DNA of 64,000 nt from Flavobacterium okayamense (GCF_019702945.1 NZ_AP024749.1:992001-1056000), one strand, 5' to 3'. Positions 41,036-50,575 are shown, counted from the stretch's first letter. A program made the numbers and translations. The notes: generated by a model from the letters alone, not told the origin.

Positions 41036-42214
41036 TTATTTAAATGCAGGGAAACCAGTAACATCCATACCTGTAATTAGTAAATGTATATCGTGAGTTC
41101 CTTCATAAGTAATTACCGATTCTAAATTCATCATGTGGCGCATGATTGAATATTCTCCAGTAATTCCCATACCTCCAAGCATTTGACGAGCTTCACGAGC
41201 AATATGAATAGCCATATCAACGTTGTTTCTTTTCGCCATTGAAATTTGAGCAGAAGTAGCTCTTCCTTCATTACGTAAAACACCCAAACGCCAAGTTAAT
41301 AATTGCGCCTTAGTAATTTCTGTAATCATTTCAGCTAATTTTTTTTGTTGTAACTGCGTTGCTCCAATTGGTTTGTCAAACTGAATACGTTCTTTTGAAT
41401 AACGTAAAGCCGTATCATAACAATCCATTGCTGCACCTATCGCTCCCCAAGCAATTCCATAACGAGCAGAATCTAAACATCCTAGAGGTGCGCCTAATCC
41501 AGATTTTCCTGGCAATAAATTTTCTTTTGGAACTTTTACGTTATCAAAAATTAACTCACCAGTTGCAGATGCTCTTAACGACCATTTGTTGTGTGTTTCA
41601 GGAGTTGAGAAACCTTCCATTCCTCTTTCAACGATTAAACCGTGAATTCTTCCTTCTTCGTTCTTAGCCCAAACAACTGCAATATCAGCAAAAGGAGCAT
41701 TCGAAATCCACATTTTGGCACCATTTAAAAGATAATGATCTCCCATATCTTTAAAATTTGTCACCATTCCACCAGGGTTTGACCCATGATCTGGCTCAGT
41801 TAAACCAAAACAACCAATGAATTCTCCAGTGGCTAATTTAGGTAAATATTTCATTCTTTGTTCTTCGTTTCCGTATTTCCAAATTGGATACATCACCAAT
41901 GATGATTGAACAGAAGAAGTTGAACGTACGCCTGAATCTCCTCTTTCAATTTCTTGCATAATTAAGCCGTATGAAATTTGGTCTAATCCAGCACCGCCAT
42001 ATTCTACTGGAATATACGGGCCAAAACCACCAATTTCTCCTAAACCTTTTACGATTTGTTTTGGAAATTCTGCTCTTTGAGCATATTCTTCAATAATTGG
42101 AGATACTTCTTTTTTTACCCAAGCACGTGCAGCATCACGTACCATTTTATGTTCGTCTGATAATAAATCGTCTAATTGATAATAATCTGGAGCTTGAAAT
42201 AAATCTGGTTTCAT
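41036..42214 (-). CDS. Acyl-CoA dehydrogenase, glutaryl-CoA dehydrogenase-like
   Basis: A 392-residue FAD enzyme from ATG at 42214. Motifs include FGLTEPDHGSNPGGM, WISNAPFADIAVVWAKNE, RYGIAWGAIGAAMDCYDTALRYSKER, EARQMLGGMGITGEYSIMRHMMNLESVITYEGTHDIH (in pieces). The catalytic Glu lies in TYEGTHDIH. The MNLESVxTYEGTHDIHxLI end and the length are characteristic of glutaryl-CoA dehydrogenase in lysine and tryptophan breakdown, although other short-chain substrates are possible. An upstream ATG at 42238 is rejected because it overlaps the -7 box. Monocistronic. Confidence 0.92.
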   Translation of the reverse strand: MKPDLFQAPDYYQLDDLLSDEHKMVRDAARAWVKKEVSPIIEEYAQRAEFPKQIVKGLGEIGGFGPYIPVEYGGAGLDQISYGLIMQEIERGDSGVRSTSSVQSSLVMYPIWKYGNEEQRMKYLPKLATGEFIGCFGLTEPDHGSNPGGMVTNFKDMGDHYLLNGAKMWISNAPFADIAVVWAKNEEGRIHGLIVERGMEGFSTPETHNKWSLRASATGELIFDNVKVPKENLLPGKSGLGAPLGCLDSARYGIAWGAIGAAMDCYDTALRYSKERIQFDKPIGATQLQQKKLAEMITEITKAQLLTWRLGVLRNEGRATSAQISMAKRNNVDMAIHIAREARQMLGGMGITGEYSIMRHMMNLESVITYEGTHDIHLLITGMDVTGFPAFK

Positions 42215-42235
42215 GTCTGTTTTTATTTGAAAGCA

Positions 42236-42265
42236 CAAATGTAATTAAGATTTCTAACAATTCAA
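42236..42265 (-). promoter_or_regulatory. Promoter of the acyl-CoA dehydrogenase gene
   Basis: On the minus strand TTG (42265-42263), 19 nt, then TACATTTG (42243-42236): a full consensus match, 22 nt before the start codon. Confidence 0.72.
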
Positions 42266-42282
42266 TGATAGGAAGTTATAAA

Positions 42283-43002
42283 TTACATTTTTAAGTAGAA
42301 ATCTTGTGTAAGAATTTTGTATTCTTCAGTGTATTGATGACGAGCAGTTTCAATTACAAGTTCATCAGTATAGGTTTTAGTTTGATTTTTAGAAAAAGCA
42401 ATTAAGCTTCTTTTAATTTCAGATGTTGGTGTGCCTTTTACTCGAGTAATTTTTGAAGGGAATAATTCAAAGTGAGTAGCAATTGAAATAAAGTTTTTCT
42501 CTTCAGAATAAGGGATAATAACACAAAAAACACCATTTTCACTTAATAATAATGAAGAACCATGCAATAAATGATCGAAAGGTAATGCGTCTTCGAAGCG
42601 AGCTAAATCACGTTGTTCATTTTCAGATTTATAATGAGCAGTGTAGAAAGGTGGGTTAGAAACAATTAAATCATATTTTTCTTCTTCATACATTTCTTCT
42701 ACAAATTCTTGAAAAGAGGCATGGTAGCAAAATAAACGATCACTCCAACTTGAATTTTCGAAATTTTCAACACATTGTTCGTATGCATCTTCATCGATTT
42801 CTAAAGCATCGATTTGCTCAGCATAGCTCCTTTGTGCTAACATTAAAGCGATTAATCCTGTGCCAGAACCAACATCTAATATAGAGTAAGGGTTGTTTTC
42901 TAATGTTGCCCATGCACCTAACAATACACCGTCAGTCCCCACTTTCATGGCGCATTTGTCTTGTTCTATAGAAAATTGTTTGAATTGAAATGCCATTGGC
43001 AT
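42283..43002 (-). CDS. trmN: tRNA1(Val) (adenine37-N6)-methyltransferase
   Basis: A 239-residue SAM-dependent N6-adenine methyltransferase: FKQFSIEQDKCAMKVGTDGVLLGAW, ILDVGSGTGLIALMLAQRS (SAM site), and the catalytic NPPF in YDLIVSNPPFYTAHYKSEN. This combination is typical of TrmN6/YfiC, which modifies A37 of tRNA-Val. The start is Met1 (TAATG overlap with rimM) or Met3. Co-transcribed with rpsP and rimM. Confidence 0.92.
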   Translation of the reverse strand: MPMAFQFKQFSIEQDKCAMKVGTDGVLLGAWATLENNPYSILDVGSGTGLIALMLAQRSYAEQIDALEIDEDAYEQCVENFENSSWSDRLFCYHASFQEFVEEMYEEEKYDLIVSNPPFYTAHYKSENEQRDLARFEDALPFDHLLHGSSLLLSENGVFCVIIPYSEEKNFISIATHFELFPSKITRVKGTPTSEIKRSLIAFSKNQTKTYTDELVIETARHQYTEEYKILTQDFYLKM

Positions 43003-43529
43003 TAGTTTATGTAAAGGTCAACTAAACCTTCTGGTGTATTTAGAATTAATTTCTTTTCTTTTCGGTTTACTTCAACAATAAAATTATCAATTACAGGAAC
43101 TAAAATAGTGGCATCTTTAAATTCGATTTCAAAAAGTGGTTGGATTTGACTTTCGTTTACACGAATTAGTTTTCCGATATTTCCTAGACGAATATCTTCT
43201 ACTGAAAAACCTTCAATTTCGTGGTAATAAAATTTATTGCCTTCTAATTTTGGCAACATCGAAAGCGGAAGATAAACTTCACAACCTATTACTTCATCAG
43301 CATCTTGTTCGTTGTCGATGTCTTCAAATTTAGTTCTCAAGAAATCGCCTTTGTGAATTTGGCTTTTTTCAATAAAAAATGGAACCAAGTTTCTGTTTAA
43401 TTCAACAAAAACCGATTCCATATTTTCATAAACTTCAGGTTCGTCAGTATCTAAATAGATAAGTACTTCACCCTTAAAACTGAATTTTTTTGCGATTTTG
43501 CCTAAATAAAAACAATCTTTTTTACGCAT
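43002..43529 (-). CDS. rimM: Ribosome maturation factor RimM
   Basis: A 175-residue 30S maturation factor that binds protein S19. It has an N-terminal RimM domain (about 5-90, CFYLGKIAKKFSFKGEVLIYLDTDEPEVY) and a C-terminal PRC-barrel (about 95-170, YYHEIEGFSVEDIRLGNIGKL ... VPVIDNFIVEVN). It lies 14 nt after rpsP and overlaps trmN by 1 nt. As in other Bacteroidota, trmD and rplS do not follow. Confidence 0.95.
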   Translation of the reverse strand: MRKKDCFYLGKIAKKFSFKGEVLIYLDTDEPEVYENMESVFVELNRNLVPFFIEKSQIHKGDFLRTKFEDIDNEQDADEVIGCEVYLPLSMLPKLEGNKFYYHEIEGFSVEDIRLGNIGKLIRVNESQIQPLFEIEFKDATILVPVIDNFIVEVNRKEKKLILNTPEGLVDLYIN

Positions 43530-43543
43530 TAATCGCTCTTTAA

Positions 43544-44080
43544 TTATGCTTCAGTTTCTTCGTTGTTGTTTTCTTCAACAGCTGGAGCTTCTTCAGTAGC
43601 AGTTTCCTCAGCAACTTCTTCAGCAGCTGGTTCTTCTACTTTTGCAGCAGCACGTTTTTCGTTGTACTCTTTTTCAGCTTTTAAAGCTTTAGCTCTAGCA
43701 TCTTCTTTAGATTTTGCTAAACCATCTTTTTTAGCGTCAACTTTTCCAGCTTTTTCATCTAACCAAGCAGCTAATTTAGCATCAGCTTGTTCTTGAGTTA
43801 AAGCACCTTTACGAACTCCTCCGTCTAAGTGGTGTTTTAATAAAGCACCTTTGTAAGATAAAATTGCTCTTGCAGTGTCAGTAGGTTGAGCACCATTGTG
43901 TAACCATTGTACAGCACCATCTAAATTTAAATCGATAGTTGCAGGGTTAGTGTTTGGATTGTAAGTTCCTAATTTTTCTAAGAATTTACCATCTCTTTTT
44001 GCGCGTGAATCCGCAGCTACAATCCAGAAAAAAGGTTTGCCTTTTTTACCGTGTCTTTGTAATCTAATTTTTACAGGCAT
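43544..44080 (-). CDS. rpsP: 30S ribosomal protein S16 with long acidic tail
   Basis: bS16 of 178 residues. The N-terminal 80 residues are the standard protein (VKIRLQRHGKKGKPFFWIVAADSRAKRDGKFLEKLGTYNPN in pieces, VQWLHNGAQPTDTARAIL). The rest is an extension of about 95 residues: a Lys/Ala-rich helix then a Glu/Ala/Val-rich acidic tail (EEPAAEEVAEETATEEAPAV). Extended S16 is a known Bacteroidota trait; its role is unknown. First gene of rpsP-rimM-trmN. Confidence 0.97.
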   Translation of the reverse strand: MPVKIRLQRHGKKGKPFFWIVAADSRAKRDGKFLEKLGTYNPNTNPATIDLNLDGAVQWLHNGAQPTDTARAILSYKGALLKHHLDGGVRKGALTQEQADAKLAAWLDEKAGKVDAKKDGLAKSKEDARAKALKAEKEYNEKRAAAKVEEPAAEEVAEETATEEAPAVEENNNEETEA

Positions 44081-44098
44081 AATCGTTTGATTAAATTT

Positions 44099-44115
44099 TG
44101 AGGTACCCGACCTCA
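44099..44115 (-). promoter_or_regulatory. Leader hairpin upstream of rpsP
   Basis: TGAGGT and ACCTCA form a 6-bp stem with a 5-nt loop, between the probable transcription start and rpsP. It could be a ribosomal-protein leader element or only an mRNA stabiliser. Confidence 0.4.
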
Positions 44116-44129
44116 GTTAATTAAGGGCG

Positions 44130-44137
44130 CAAATATA
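44130..44137 (-). promoter_or_regulatory. -7 element of the rpsP operon
   Basis: TATATTTG on the minus strand, 49 nt before rpsP. Confidence 0.6.
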
Positions 44138-44189
44138 CAAAACATTGTTTTACAATAAAATAAAAGTTTGAAAATATTTTTTAAAATTA

Positions 44190-44221
44190 TTGTTACAATT
44201 CGATTAAAAAAGTTATTTTTG
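44190..44221 (+). promoter_or_regulatory. Promoter of the DUF6252 lipoprotein gene
   Basis: TTG (44190-44192), 21 nt, then TATTTTTG (44214-44221). It supports the start at 44249 over upstream in-frame ATGs. Confidence 0.6.
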
Positions 44222-44248
44222 TTTTCCGTGAATAAAATTTACAACACA

Positions 44249-45190
44249 ATGAAAAAAATATTTGGCCTACTAAGTTTAGCTTTAATTCTCTCATCTTGTT
44301 CAGAGGAAATTAAGAATAGTACTCCAGGATTTCAAGCAAAAAAAGATAATGTCTTTTGGAGAGCAACAGATGCTAGCGCACATGTTAATGCAGATGGTAG
44401 CTTGACTATTTCTGCATATAATTCATCAACAGCAACTGAAGAATTAATCTTAAATGCATCAAGTGCTAATCCAGGGACATACCGATTAGGGACTACAAAT
44501 TTTAGCAACTTTGCATATTATTATTATGAACTTGCTGGAGAAGGATTTGAATATGAAACAAACACTGTAACTGGTCCAGCAAATGATTTGTCAAATATAC
44601 TTACTCAGGGAACTAATTATGAAAACAATGGTACTGCTAGTGTTACAGGTGGTACAGGTAGCGGGGCGGTTGTCGCTGTTAGTGTAGTTAATGGAAGTGT
44701 GAGTTTTGTGACATTAATGAATAGAGGTGCTGGTTATAATGTTGGAGATGTTTTAACTGTTCATGGTGGTAATGATGATGCAACATTTATGGTTAATACA
44801 ATATATAGTAATGGTGCAATACAAACGGTTGAGCTATTAACTGGAGGTAGTAGTTATGAAAATGTTGGAACTGGAGCTTTAACTGATACAGATGGTAACG
44901 GTTCTGGTTTAAGAGTTGCAATAAATGTAAATAATTTAGGTAGAGTAACTTCTATGTATATGGTCTCTAGAGGAGATGGATATCAAGCGGGAGATTTAGT
45001 TACTATATTAGGTGGTGATAATAATGCTACATTTAGAATTTTAAATGTTCAGCAAAGTAGTGGAGAAATTGTTATTGAATCAGTTGAAAATGGAACTTTT
45101 ACTGGTACATTTATTATAAATGCAGTAGATATGGATGGAAATCCTGTTACTTTTTCAGAAGGAGTTTTTTACAGGATTCCGATACGATAA
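44249..45190 (+). CDS. DUF6252 lipoprotein with tandem beta repeats
   Basis: A 313-residue lipoprotein from ATG 44249 (lipobox LALILSSC, Cys at about 16). The N-terminal part (GFQAKKDNVFWRATDASAHVNADGSLTISAYNS in pieces, NPGTYRLG) and the far C-terminus (GTFTGTFIINAVDMDGNPVTFSEGVFYRIPI) together form a DUF6252 domain. It is interrupted by two about 65-residue repeats containing RGAGYNVGDVLTVHGGNDDATF and RGDGYQAGDLVTILGGDNNATF. Repeats of this GxGYxxGD type occur in virion and surface proteins. The insertion inside a DUF6252 fold is notable. Function unknown; surface exposure is inferred. Confidence 0.75.
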   Translation: MKKIFGLLSLALILSSCSEEIKNSTPGFQAKKDNVFWRATDASAHVNADGSLTISAYNSSTATEELILNASSANPGTYRLGTTNFSNFAYYYYELAGEGFEYETNTVTGPANDLSNILTQGTNYENNGTASVTGGTGSGAVVAVSVVNGSVSFVTLMNRGAGYNVGDVLTVHGGNDDATFMVNTIYSNGAIQTVELLTGGSSYENVGTGALTDTDGNGSGLRVAINVNNLGRVTSMYMVSRGDGYQAGDLVTILGGDNNATFRILNVQQSSGEIVIESVENGTFTGTFIINAVDMDGNPVTFSEGVFYRIPIR

Positions 45191-45212
45191 TTAAATAGTT
45201 TTAAAATAATTT

Positions 45213-45243
45213 AAAGCCATCTCATTGAGGTGGCTTTTTTATT
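45213..45243 (+). terminator. Terminator of the DUF6252 gene
   Basis: AAAGCCATCTC pairs with GAGGTGGCTTT (one G-U pair), followed by six T. Confidence 0.88.
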
Positions 45244-45346
45244 TGTGTTGATAACTTATATTGAATTTAAATTTTATAAAATGTATTTTTGAACAAAATC
45301 TTATTTTCCAAGATTTTTAATTTAACCATTTGGAATTTACTGCGTT

Positions 45347-48300
45347 ATGTATTTGATTTTTGATACCGAAACTACTGGATTACCTAAGAGCTGGTCGGCG
45401 CCTATTACGGATAGCGATAACTGGCCTCGTTGTATACAAATTGCTTGGCAATTGCACGACGAAATGGGAAATCTAATCGAACATCAAGATTATTTAGTAC
45501 AACCAGAAGGCTTTAATATTCCGTATGATGCAGAACGAATTCACGGTATTTCTACCGAATTAGCTCAAGAACAGGGAATTTCTTTAGCAGAAGTTTTAGA
45601 AAAGTTCAACATTGCGTTGTCAAAAGCAAAATATGTTGTTGGACAAAATGTAGGCTTTGATGTCAACATTATGGGTTGTGAATTCCATCGTTTGAATATT
45701 GCAACGGATTTGACGCAATTACCTGTTTTAGATACGTGTACCGAAACTACTGCTGAATTATTGAAATTACCTGGTGGTCGAGGAGGGAAATTTAAACTGC
45801 CTACATTAACCGAATTACATCAGTATCTTTTTAATCAGCCTTTTGCTGAAGCACATAATGCTACAGCCGATGTAGAAGCAACAACACGTTGCTTTTTAGA
45901 ATTAATCAAGCGTGAAGTTTTTACAAAAGAAGAGCTCGATGTTACGCCCGATTATTTTACTCGATTTAGAGAAAATAATCCGAGAGAAATTCAATTAATT
46001 GGTCTTAAGCATATCAATTTAAAAGCAGCTTCTGATGAAATTAGAAGGAAACTTCAAAAAATTGAAGGTGAAAACCAACAAGCCACTGTTTCTGAATCGG
46101 ATAAAAAAGATTTAGAACATGCCAAGTTTGCGCATCTCCACAATCATTCCCAATTTTCGGTTTTACAATCTACGATTTCAATTCCCGATTTAGTTACTGC
46201 AACAGCAAAACAAAAAATGCCAGCAGTTGCATTAACCGATACTGAAAATATGATGGGCGCATTTCACTTTGTAAGTGCGGTGATGAATCATAATAAAGCG
46301 GCAAAAGCTAAAAACGATGCAGCCATTGAGGCGGGTGAAGAACCAACCGAAGTTGAAATTAAGCCAATTGTAGGTTGTGAATTATATGTTTGTGATAATC
46401 ACTTAGACCGAACTAAAAAAGATAATGGTTACCAAATTGTATTTTTAGCGAAGAATAAAAAAGGCTATCACAACTTGGCAAAAATGACTTCAATTGCCTA
46501 TACTGATGGTTTTTATTACGTACCAAGAATAGACAGAGCAATCGTAGAGAAATACAAAGAAGATGTAATGGTTTTATCTGGGAATTTATATGGAGAAGTC
46601 CCAAGTAAAATTTTAAATATTGGCGAAAATCAAGCTGAAGAAGCTTTGCTTTGGTGGAAAGAACAGTTTGGAGAAGACTTCTATTTGGAAATCATGCGAC
46701 ACAACCAAGAAGATGAAAATCGTGTGAATCAAACATTGATTTCGTTTTCACAAAAGCATAATGTCAAATTAATTGCAACAAACAATACATATTACTTAGA
46801 TAAAGAAGATGCTAATGCGCACGATATTTTATTGTGTGTAAAAGATGGTGAAAAACAAGCAACGCCAATTGGTCGTGGAAGAGGATATCGTTACGGTTTA
46901 CCCAACCAAGAATACTATTACAAGTCGGAAGAAGAAATGAAAAAACTTTTTTCTGATTTACCAGATGCAATTATCAATATTCAAGAAATTATTGATAAAG
47001 TAGAAACGTATTCGTTGTATCGTGATGTTTTACTTCCAAAATATGATATTCCGGCCGAATTTGTAAATACTGAAGATGCTGTTGATGGTGGAGTAAGAGG
47101 TGAAAATGCCTATTTACGTCACCTAACAATGGAAGGTGCAAAGAAACGATATGGAGAAATTACGCCAGAAATTCAAGAACGATTAGATTTCGAATTATTG
47201 ACGATTTCAAACTCAGGTTATCCAGGTTATTTCTTAATTGTACAAGATTTTATTGCCGAAGCCCGTAAAATGGATGTTTCGGTTGGTCCAGGACGTGGTT
47301 CTGCGGCAGGTTCTGCTGTGGCGTATTGTTTAGGAATCACGAATATCGACCCAATTAAGTACGATTTGCTTTTTGAGCGTTTCTTAAATCCTGATCGTGT
47401 GTCGATGCCCGATATTGATATCGATTTTGATGATGAAGGTCGAAGCCGAGTAATGGATTATGTAATCAATAAATACGGAGCCAATCAAGTAGCACAAATT
47501 ATTACCTACGGTAAAATGGCTACCAAGTCTGCTATTCGAGATACGGCACGTGTGCTTGATTTACCATTATTTGAAGCCGATAGAATTGCGAAGTTAATTC
47601 CCGGCATGATGCCTTCAAAATGGAATTTAGCTCGATTCTTAAAAGAAGAAGAAGCTGAAGTTAAAAAAGCACTTCGTTCTGAAGAATTTGATAGAGTAAA
47701 AGAATTAATCGAAATTGCAAATACAGAAGATTTAGCTGGTGAAACTATTCAGCAGGCGAAGGTTCTAGAAGGCTCGCTTCGTAATACTGGAATTCACGCT
47801 TGTGGTGTAATTATAACGCCATCTGATATTACCAATTATGTTCCAGTTAGAACAGCAAAAGATTCTGATTTATATGTAACGCAATTTGACAACTCGGTTG
47901 CCGAAAGTGCGGGATTACTAAAAATGGACTTCTTGGGTCTGAAGACTCTAACCTTGATAAAAGATACAGTTAAACTGGTAAAATATCGCACAGGAATTGA
48001 ACTCGATCCTGATAATTTTCCAATTGACGATAAAGAAACGTATGAATTATTCCAGAGAGGTGAAACGGTTGGTATTTTCCAATACGAGTCACCTGGAATG
48101 CAGAAATACATGAAGGAACTAAAGCCTACGGTTTTTGGAGACTTAATTGCGATGAATGCGCTTTATCGACCTGGTCCGTTAGAATATATTCCTTCCTTTA
48201 TTCGCAGAAAAAACGGCGAAGAGCCTATTGCCTACGATTTAGATGCTTGTGAAGAATATTTAGGTGAAACTTACGGAATCACGGTTTATCAAGAGCAAGT

Positions 48301-49855
48301 AATGTTACTTTCTCAAAAATTAGCCGGATTTACAAAAGGTGAAGCTGATGTCTTACGTAAAGCGATGGGTAAAAAGCAAAAAGACGTTTTGGATAAAATG
48401 AAACCAAAATTTGTCGAACAAGCTTCTGCTAAAGGGCATGATGCAACGGTTTTAGAAAAAATTTGGAAAGACTGGGAAGCATTTGCAAGTTACGCTTTTA
48501 ATAAATCGCACTCTACTTGTTATGCTTGGATTGCGTATCAAACAGCTTATTTAAAAGCACATTATCCTGCCGAATATATGGCGGCCGTTCTATCCAATAA
48601 CATGAATGATATTAAGCAAGTTTCATTCTTTATGGAGGAATGTAAACGAATGGGATTAAAAGTTTTGGGTCCAGATGTGAACGAATCGTATTATAAATTT
48701 ACGGTAAATGAGGATTACGCGGTTCGTTTTGGAATGGGAGCGATTAAGGGAGTTGGACAAGGAGCGGTTGATACCATTGTGGAAAACAGAAAAGAGGGTA
48801 AATATAAATCGATTTTTGATTTAGCAAAGCGAATCGATTTACGTGCTGCAAATAAAAAAGCTTTTGAAAACTTAGCATTGGCAGGAGGTTTTGATGGTTT
48901 CGGCGATACGCATCGTGCACAATATTTTCATGATGAAGGAGATGGAATTACCTTCTTAGAAAAAGCCATGCGCTATGGTTCTAAATTTCAAGAAAATGAA
49001 AATTCTGCTCAAGTAAGCTTGTTTGGAGATGCTTCTGAAGTTCAAATTCCAGAACCTGTAGTTCCACCTTGTGATGAGTGGAGTACTATGGAAAAATTGG
49101 CACAAGAGAAAGAAGTTGTAGGAATCTATATTTCGGGTCATCCACTAGATGATTATAAATATGAAATGAAATATTTCTGTAACACCAAATTAGAACATTT
49201 AAACGATTTAAATTCTTTTATTGGAAAGAATGTTTCAGTAGGTGGGATCATAACTAAAGTTGAGCATAGAACCGCTAAAAACGGAAAAGGTTGGGGGATG
49301 TTTACCTTAGAAGGTTATGACGAAAGTTATGAATTCAGAATTTTCGGTGAAGAATATTTAAAGTTCCGTCATTTCTTAATTCAAAATAATTTTACCTTTT
49401 TAAAATTTGTGGTAAAAGAAGGTTGGGTAAATGCCGAAGGAAAACGAAGCGATCCTAAGATTCAGTTTTTACAAGTTCAATATTTACAAGATGTTTTAGC
49501 TTCTTTTGCTAAAAAATTAGTGCTTCAATTTAATATTACTGAATTAAGTGAGAATCTAATTCAATCATTGTTTGATTTGTTCCAAAAAGAAAAAGGTGAC
49601 CATCAAGTTGCTATTGAAGTAATGGAATTAGAAAAAGTAATGAAACAAGTTGTTTCAGAACCTTCGGTTGAAACTATTGAAACAGAAACAGATGAAGAAA
49701 ATATTGAAGTTGAGGTTGAGCCAATGGTGACTGAAGTTGAACAAGTACAAGTAGTAACAAAATTAAGTATGCCAAGTCGTAAAATGAAGATTAAGATTTC
49801 AAACGAGTTGTTACAAGAGCTTGAAAACCGTCAAGTTTCGTTTAAATTGAATTAA
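45347..49855 (+). CDS. dnaE: DNA polymerase III alpha subunit with fused proofreading exonuclease
   Basis: The replicative polymerase, 1502 residues. Residues about 1-190 are a DnaQ-type 3'-5' exonuclease: FDTETTG (ExoI acidic pair), VGQNVGFDVN (ExoII) and HNATADVEAT (ExoIII). A linker is followed by the PHP domain (about 265-500, HLHNHSQFSVL), the C-family palm with PDIDIDFDDEGR, GPGRGSAAGSAV and SVMDYV-type SRVMDYVINKYG, the fingers and helix-hairpin-helix regions, an OB domain (about 1275-1380) and an acidic tail. The epsilon-alpha fusion in one chain is a Bacteroidota feature; a separate dnaQ is not needed for proofreading. No frameshift is seen. Confidence 0.96.
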   Translation: MYLIFDTETTGLPKSWSAPITDSDNWPRCIQIAWQLHDEMGNLIEHQDYLVQPEGFNIPYDAERIHGISTELAQEQGISLAEVLEKFNIALSKAKYVVGQNVGFDVNIMGCEFHRLNIATDLTQLPVLDTCTETTAELLKLPGGRGGKFKLPTLTELHQYLFNQPFAEAHNATADVEATTRCFLELIKREVFTKEELDVTPDYFTRFRENNPREIQLIGLKHINLKAASDEIRRKLQKIEGENQQATVSESDKKDLEHAKFAHLHNHSQFSVLQSTISIPDLVTATAKQKMPAVALTDTENMMGAFHFVSAVMNHNKAAKAKNDAAIEAGEEPTEVEIKPIVGCELYVCDNHLDRTKKDNGYQIVFLAKNKKGYHNLAKMTSIAYTDGFYYVPRIDRAIVEKYKEDVMVLSGNLYGEVPSKILNIGENQAEEALLWWKEQFGEDFYLEIMRHNQEDENRVNQTLISFSQKHNVKLIATNNTYYLDKEDANAHDILLCVKDGEKQATPIGRGRGYRYGLPNQEYYYKSEEEMKKLFSDLPDAIINIQEIIDKVETYSLYRDVLLPKYDIPAEFVNTEDAVDGGVRGENAYLRHLTMEGAKKRYGEITPEIQERLDFELLTISNSGYPGYFLIVQDFIAEARKMDVSVGPGRGSAAGSAVAYCLGITNIDPIKYDLLFERFLNPDRVSMPDIDIDFDDEGRSRVMDYVINKYGANQVAQIITYGKMATKSAIRDTARVLDLPLFEADRIAKLIPGMMPSKWNLARFLKEEEAEVKKALRSEEFDRVKELIEIANTEDLAGETIQQAKVLEGSLRNTGIHACGVIITPSDITNYVPVRTAKDSDLYVTQFDNSVAESAGLLKMDFLGLKTLTLIKDTVKLVKYRTGIELDPDNFPIDDKETYELFQRGETVGIFQYESPGMQKYMKELKPTVFGDLIAMNALYRPGPLEYIPSFIRRKNGEEPIAYDLDACEEYLGETYGITVYQEQVMLLSQKLAGFTKGEADVLRKAMGKKQKDVLDKMKPKFVEQASAKGHDATVLEKIWKDWEAFASYAFNKSHSTCYAWIAYQTAYLKAHYPAEYMAAVLSNNMNDIKQVSFFMEECKRMGLKVLGPDVNESYYKFTVNEDYAVRFGMGAIKGVGQGAVDTIVENRKEGKYKSIFDLAKRIDLRAANKKAFENLALAGGFDGFGDTHRAQYFHDEGDGITFLEKAMRYGSKFQENENSAQVSLFGDASEVQIPEPVVPPCDEWSTMEKLAQEKEVVGIYISGHPLDDYKYEMKYFCNTKLEHLNDLNSFIGKNVSVGGIITKVEHRTAKNGKGWGMFTLEGYDESYEFRIFGEEYLKFRHFLIQNNFTFLKFVVKEGWVNAEGKRSDPKIQFLQVQYLQDVLASFAKKLVLQFNITELSENLIQSLFDLFQKEKGDHQVAIEVMELEKVMKQVVSEPSVETIETETDEENIEVEVEPMVTEVEQVQVVTKLSMPSRKMKIKISNELLQELENRQVSFKLN

Positions 49856-49916
49856 TGTAATCCAGCTAACAGTTTTCTAATCACTTAATTCTGAAATTTG
49901 CTATAAATTAATATTT

Positions 49917-50504
49917 ATGAAGAAGTTTATAGTAATACTTACGTTTTTATTTGTAGGTTTTTTAAATGCTCAAGTGGCTGATAAGCCTAATGATGTTTCT
50001 CCATTACTAATTGGGGAAAAAATTCAAAACACAAAATTGTTTGATGTAGAAGGGAAATTAATTCAAACGGATGATGTGTTGAATCAAAAGACAGTTTTAA
50101 TTGTTTACAGAGGAGGTTGGTGCCCATATTGTAATTCACAATTAGCAGATATTCAAGAAATTGAGTCAGAAATTGTAAAATTAGGTTATACAATAATTGC
50201 AGTTAGTCCTGATGCTCCAGAGTTTTTAAAAGAAACTCAAATCGATAAAAAATTGCATTATAACTTGTATTCAGATAGTGAAGGTTTATTCATGAAAGAA
50301 TTAGGTATAGCTTTTAAAGCACCTGAAAAATATGGTAAAATGCTTGGTAAATATTCTGAAAACAAAAACACTAAGTTTTTACCTGTTCCAACGGTTTATG
50401 TTTTAAATAAAAATAGAGAAATTGAATTTTTATACATTAATCCTGATTATAAGTTCAGACTTAAAGGAGAAGTTTTAATGGGAGTGTTAAAAGCGTTAAA
50501 TTAA
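49917..50504 (+). CDS. Exported peroxiredoxin-like AhpC/TSA protein
   Basis: A 195-residue thioredoxin-fold protein with a signal peptide (1-19, ending FLNAQ). The redox site is VYRGGWCPYCNSQLADIQEIE, a CxxC where classical AhpC has a single peroxidatic Cys, followed by AVSPDAPEFLKETQ, KYSENKNTKFLPVPTVYVLNKN. This resembles the PRX-like2/AhpC-TSA family of extracytoplasmic thiol peroxidases or oxidoreductases. It stands between dnaE and trxA but has its own leader. Confidence 0.85.
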   Translation: MKKFIVILTFLFVGFLNAQVADKPNDVSPLLIGEKIQNTKLFDVEGKLIQTDDVLNQKTVLIVYRGGWCPYCNSQLADIQEIESEIVKLGYTIIAVSPDAPEFLKETQIDKKLHYNLYSDSEGLFMKELGIAFKAPEKYGKMLGKYSENKNTKFLPVPTVYVLNKNREIEFLYINPDYKFRLKGEVLMGVLKALN

Positions 50505-50567
50505 TTTTCGATATATAAGTATAGAGAAAACCAATTTTATTATGGTTACTTTCCAAAAATAAATAGT

Positions 50568-50575
50568 TACTTTTG
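50568..50575 (+). promoter_or_regulatory. -7 element of trxA
   Basis: TACTTTTG, 30 nt before the trxA start codon. Confidence 0.5.
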
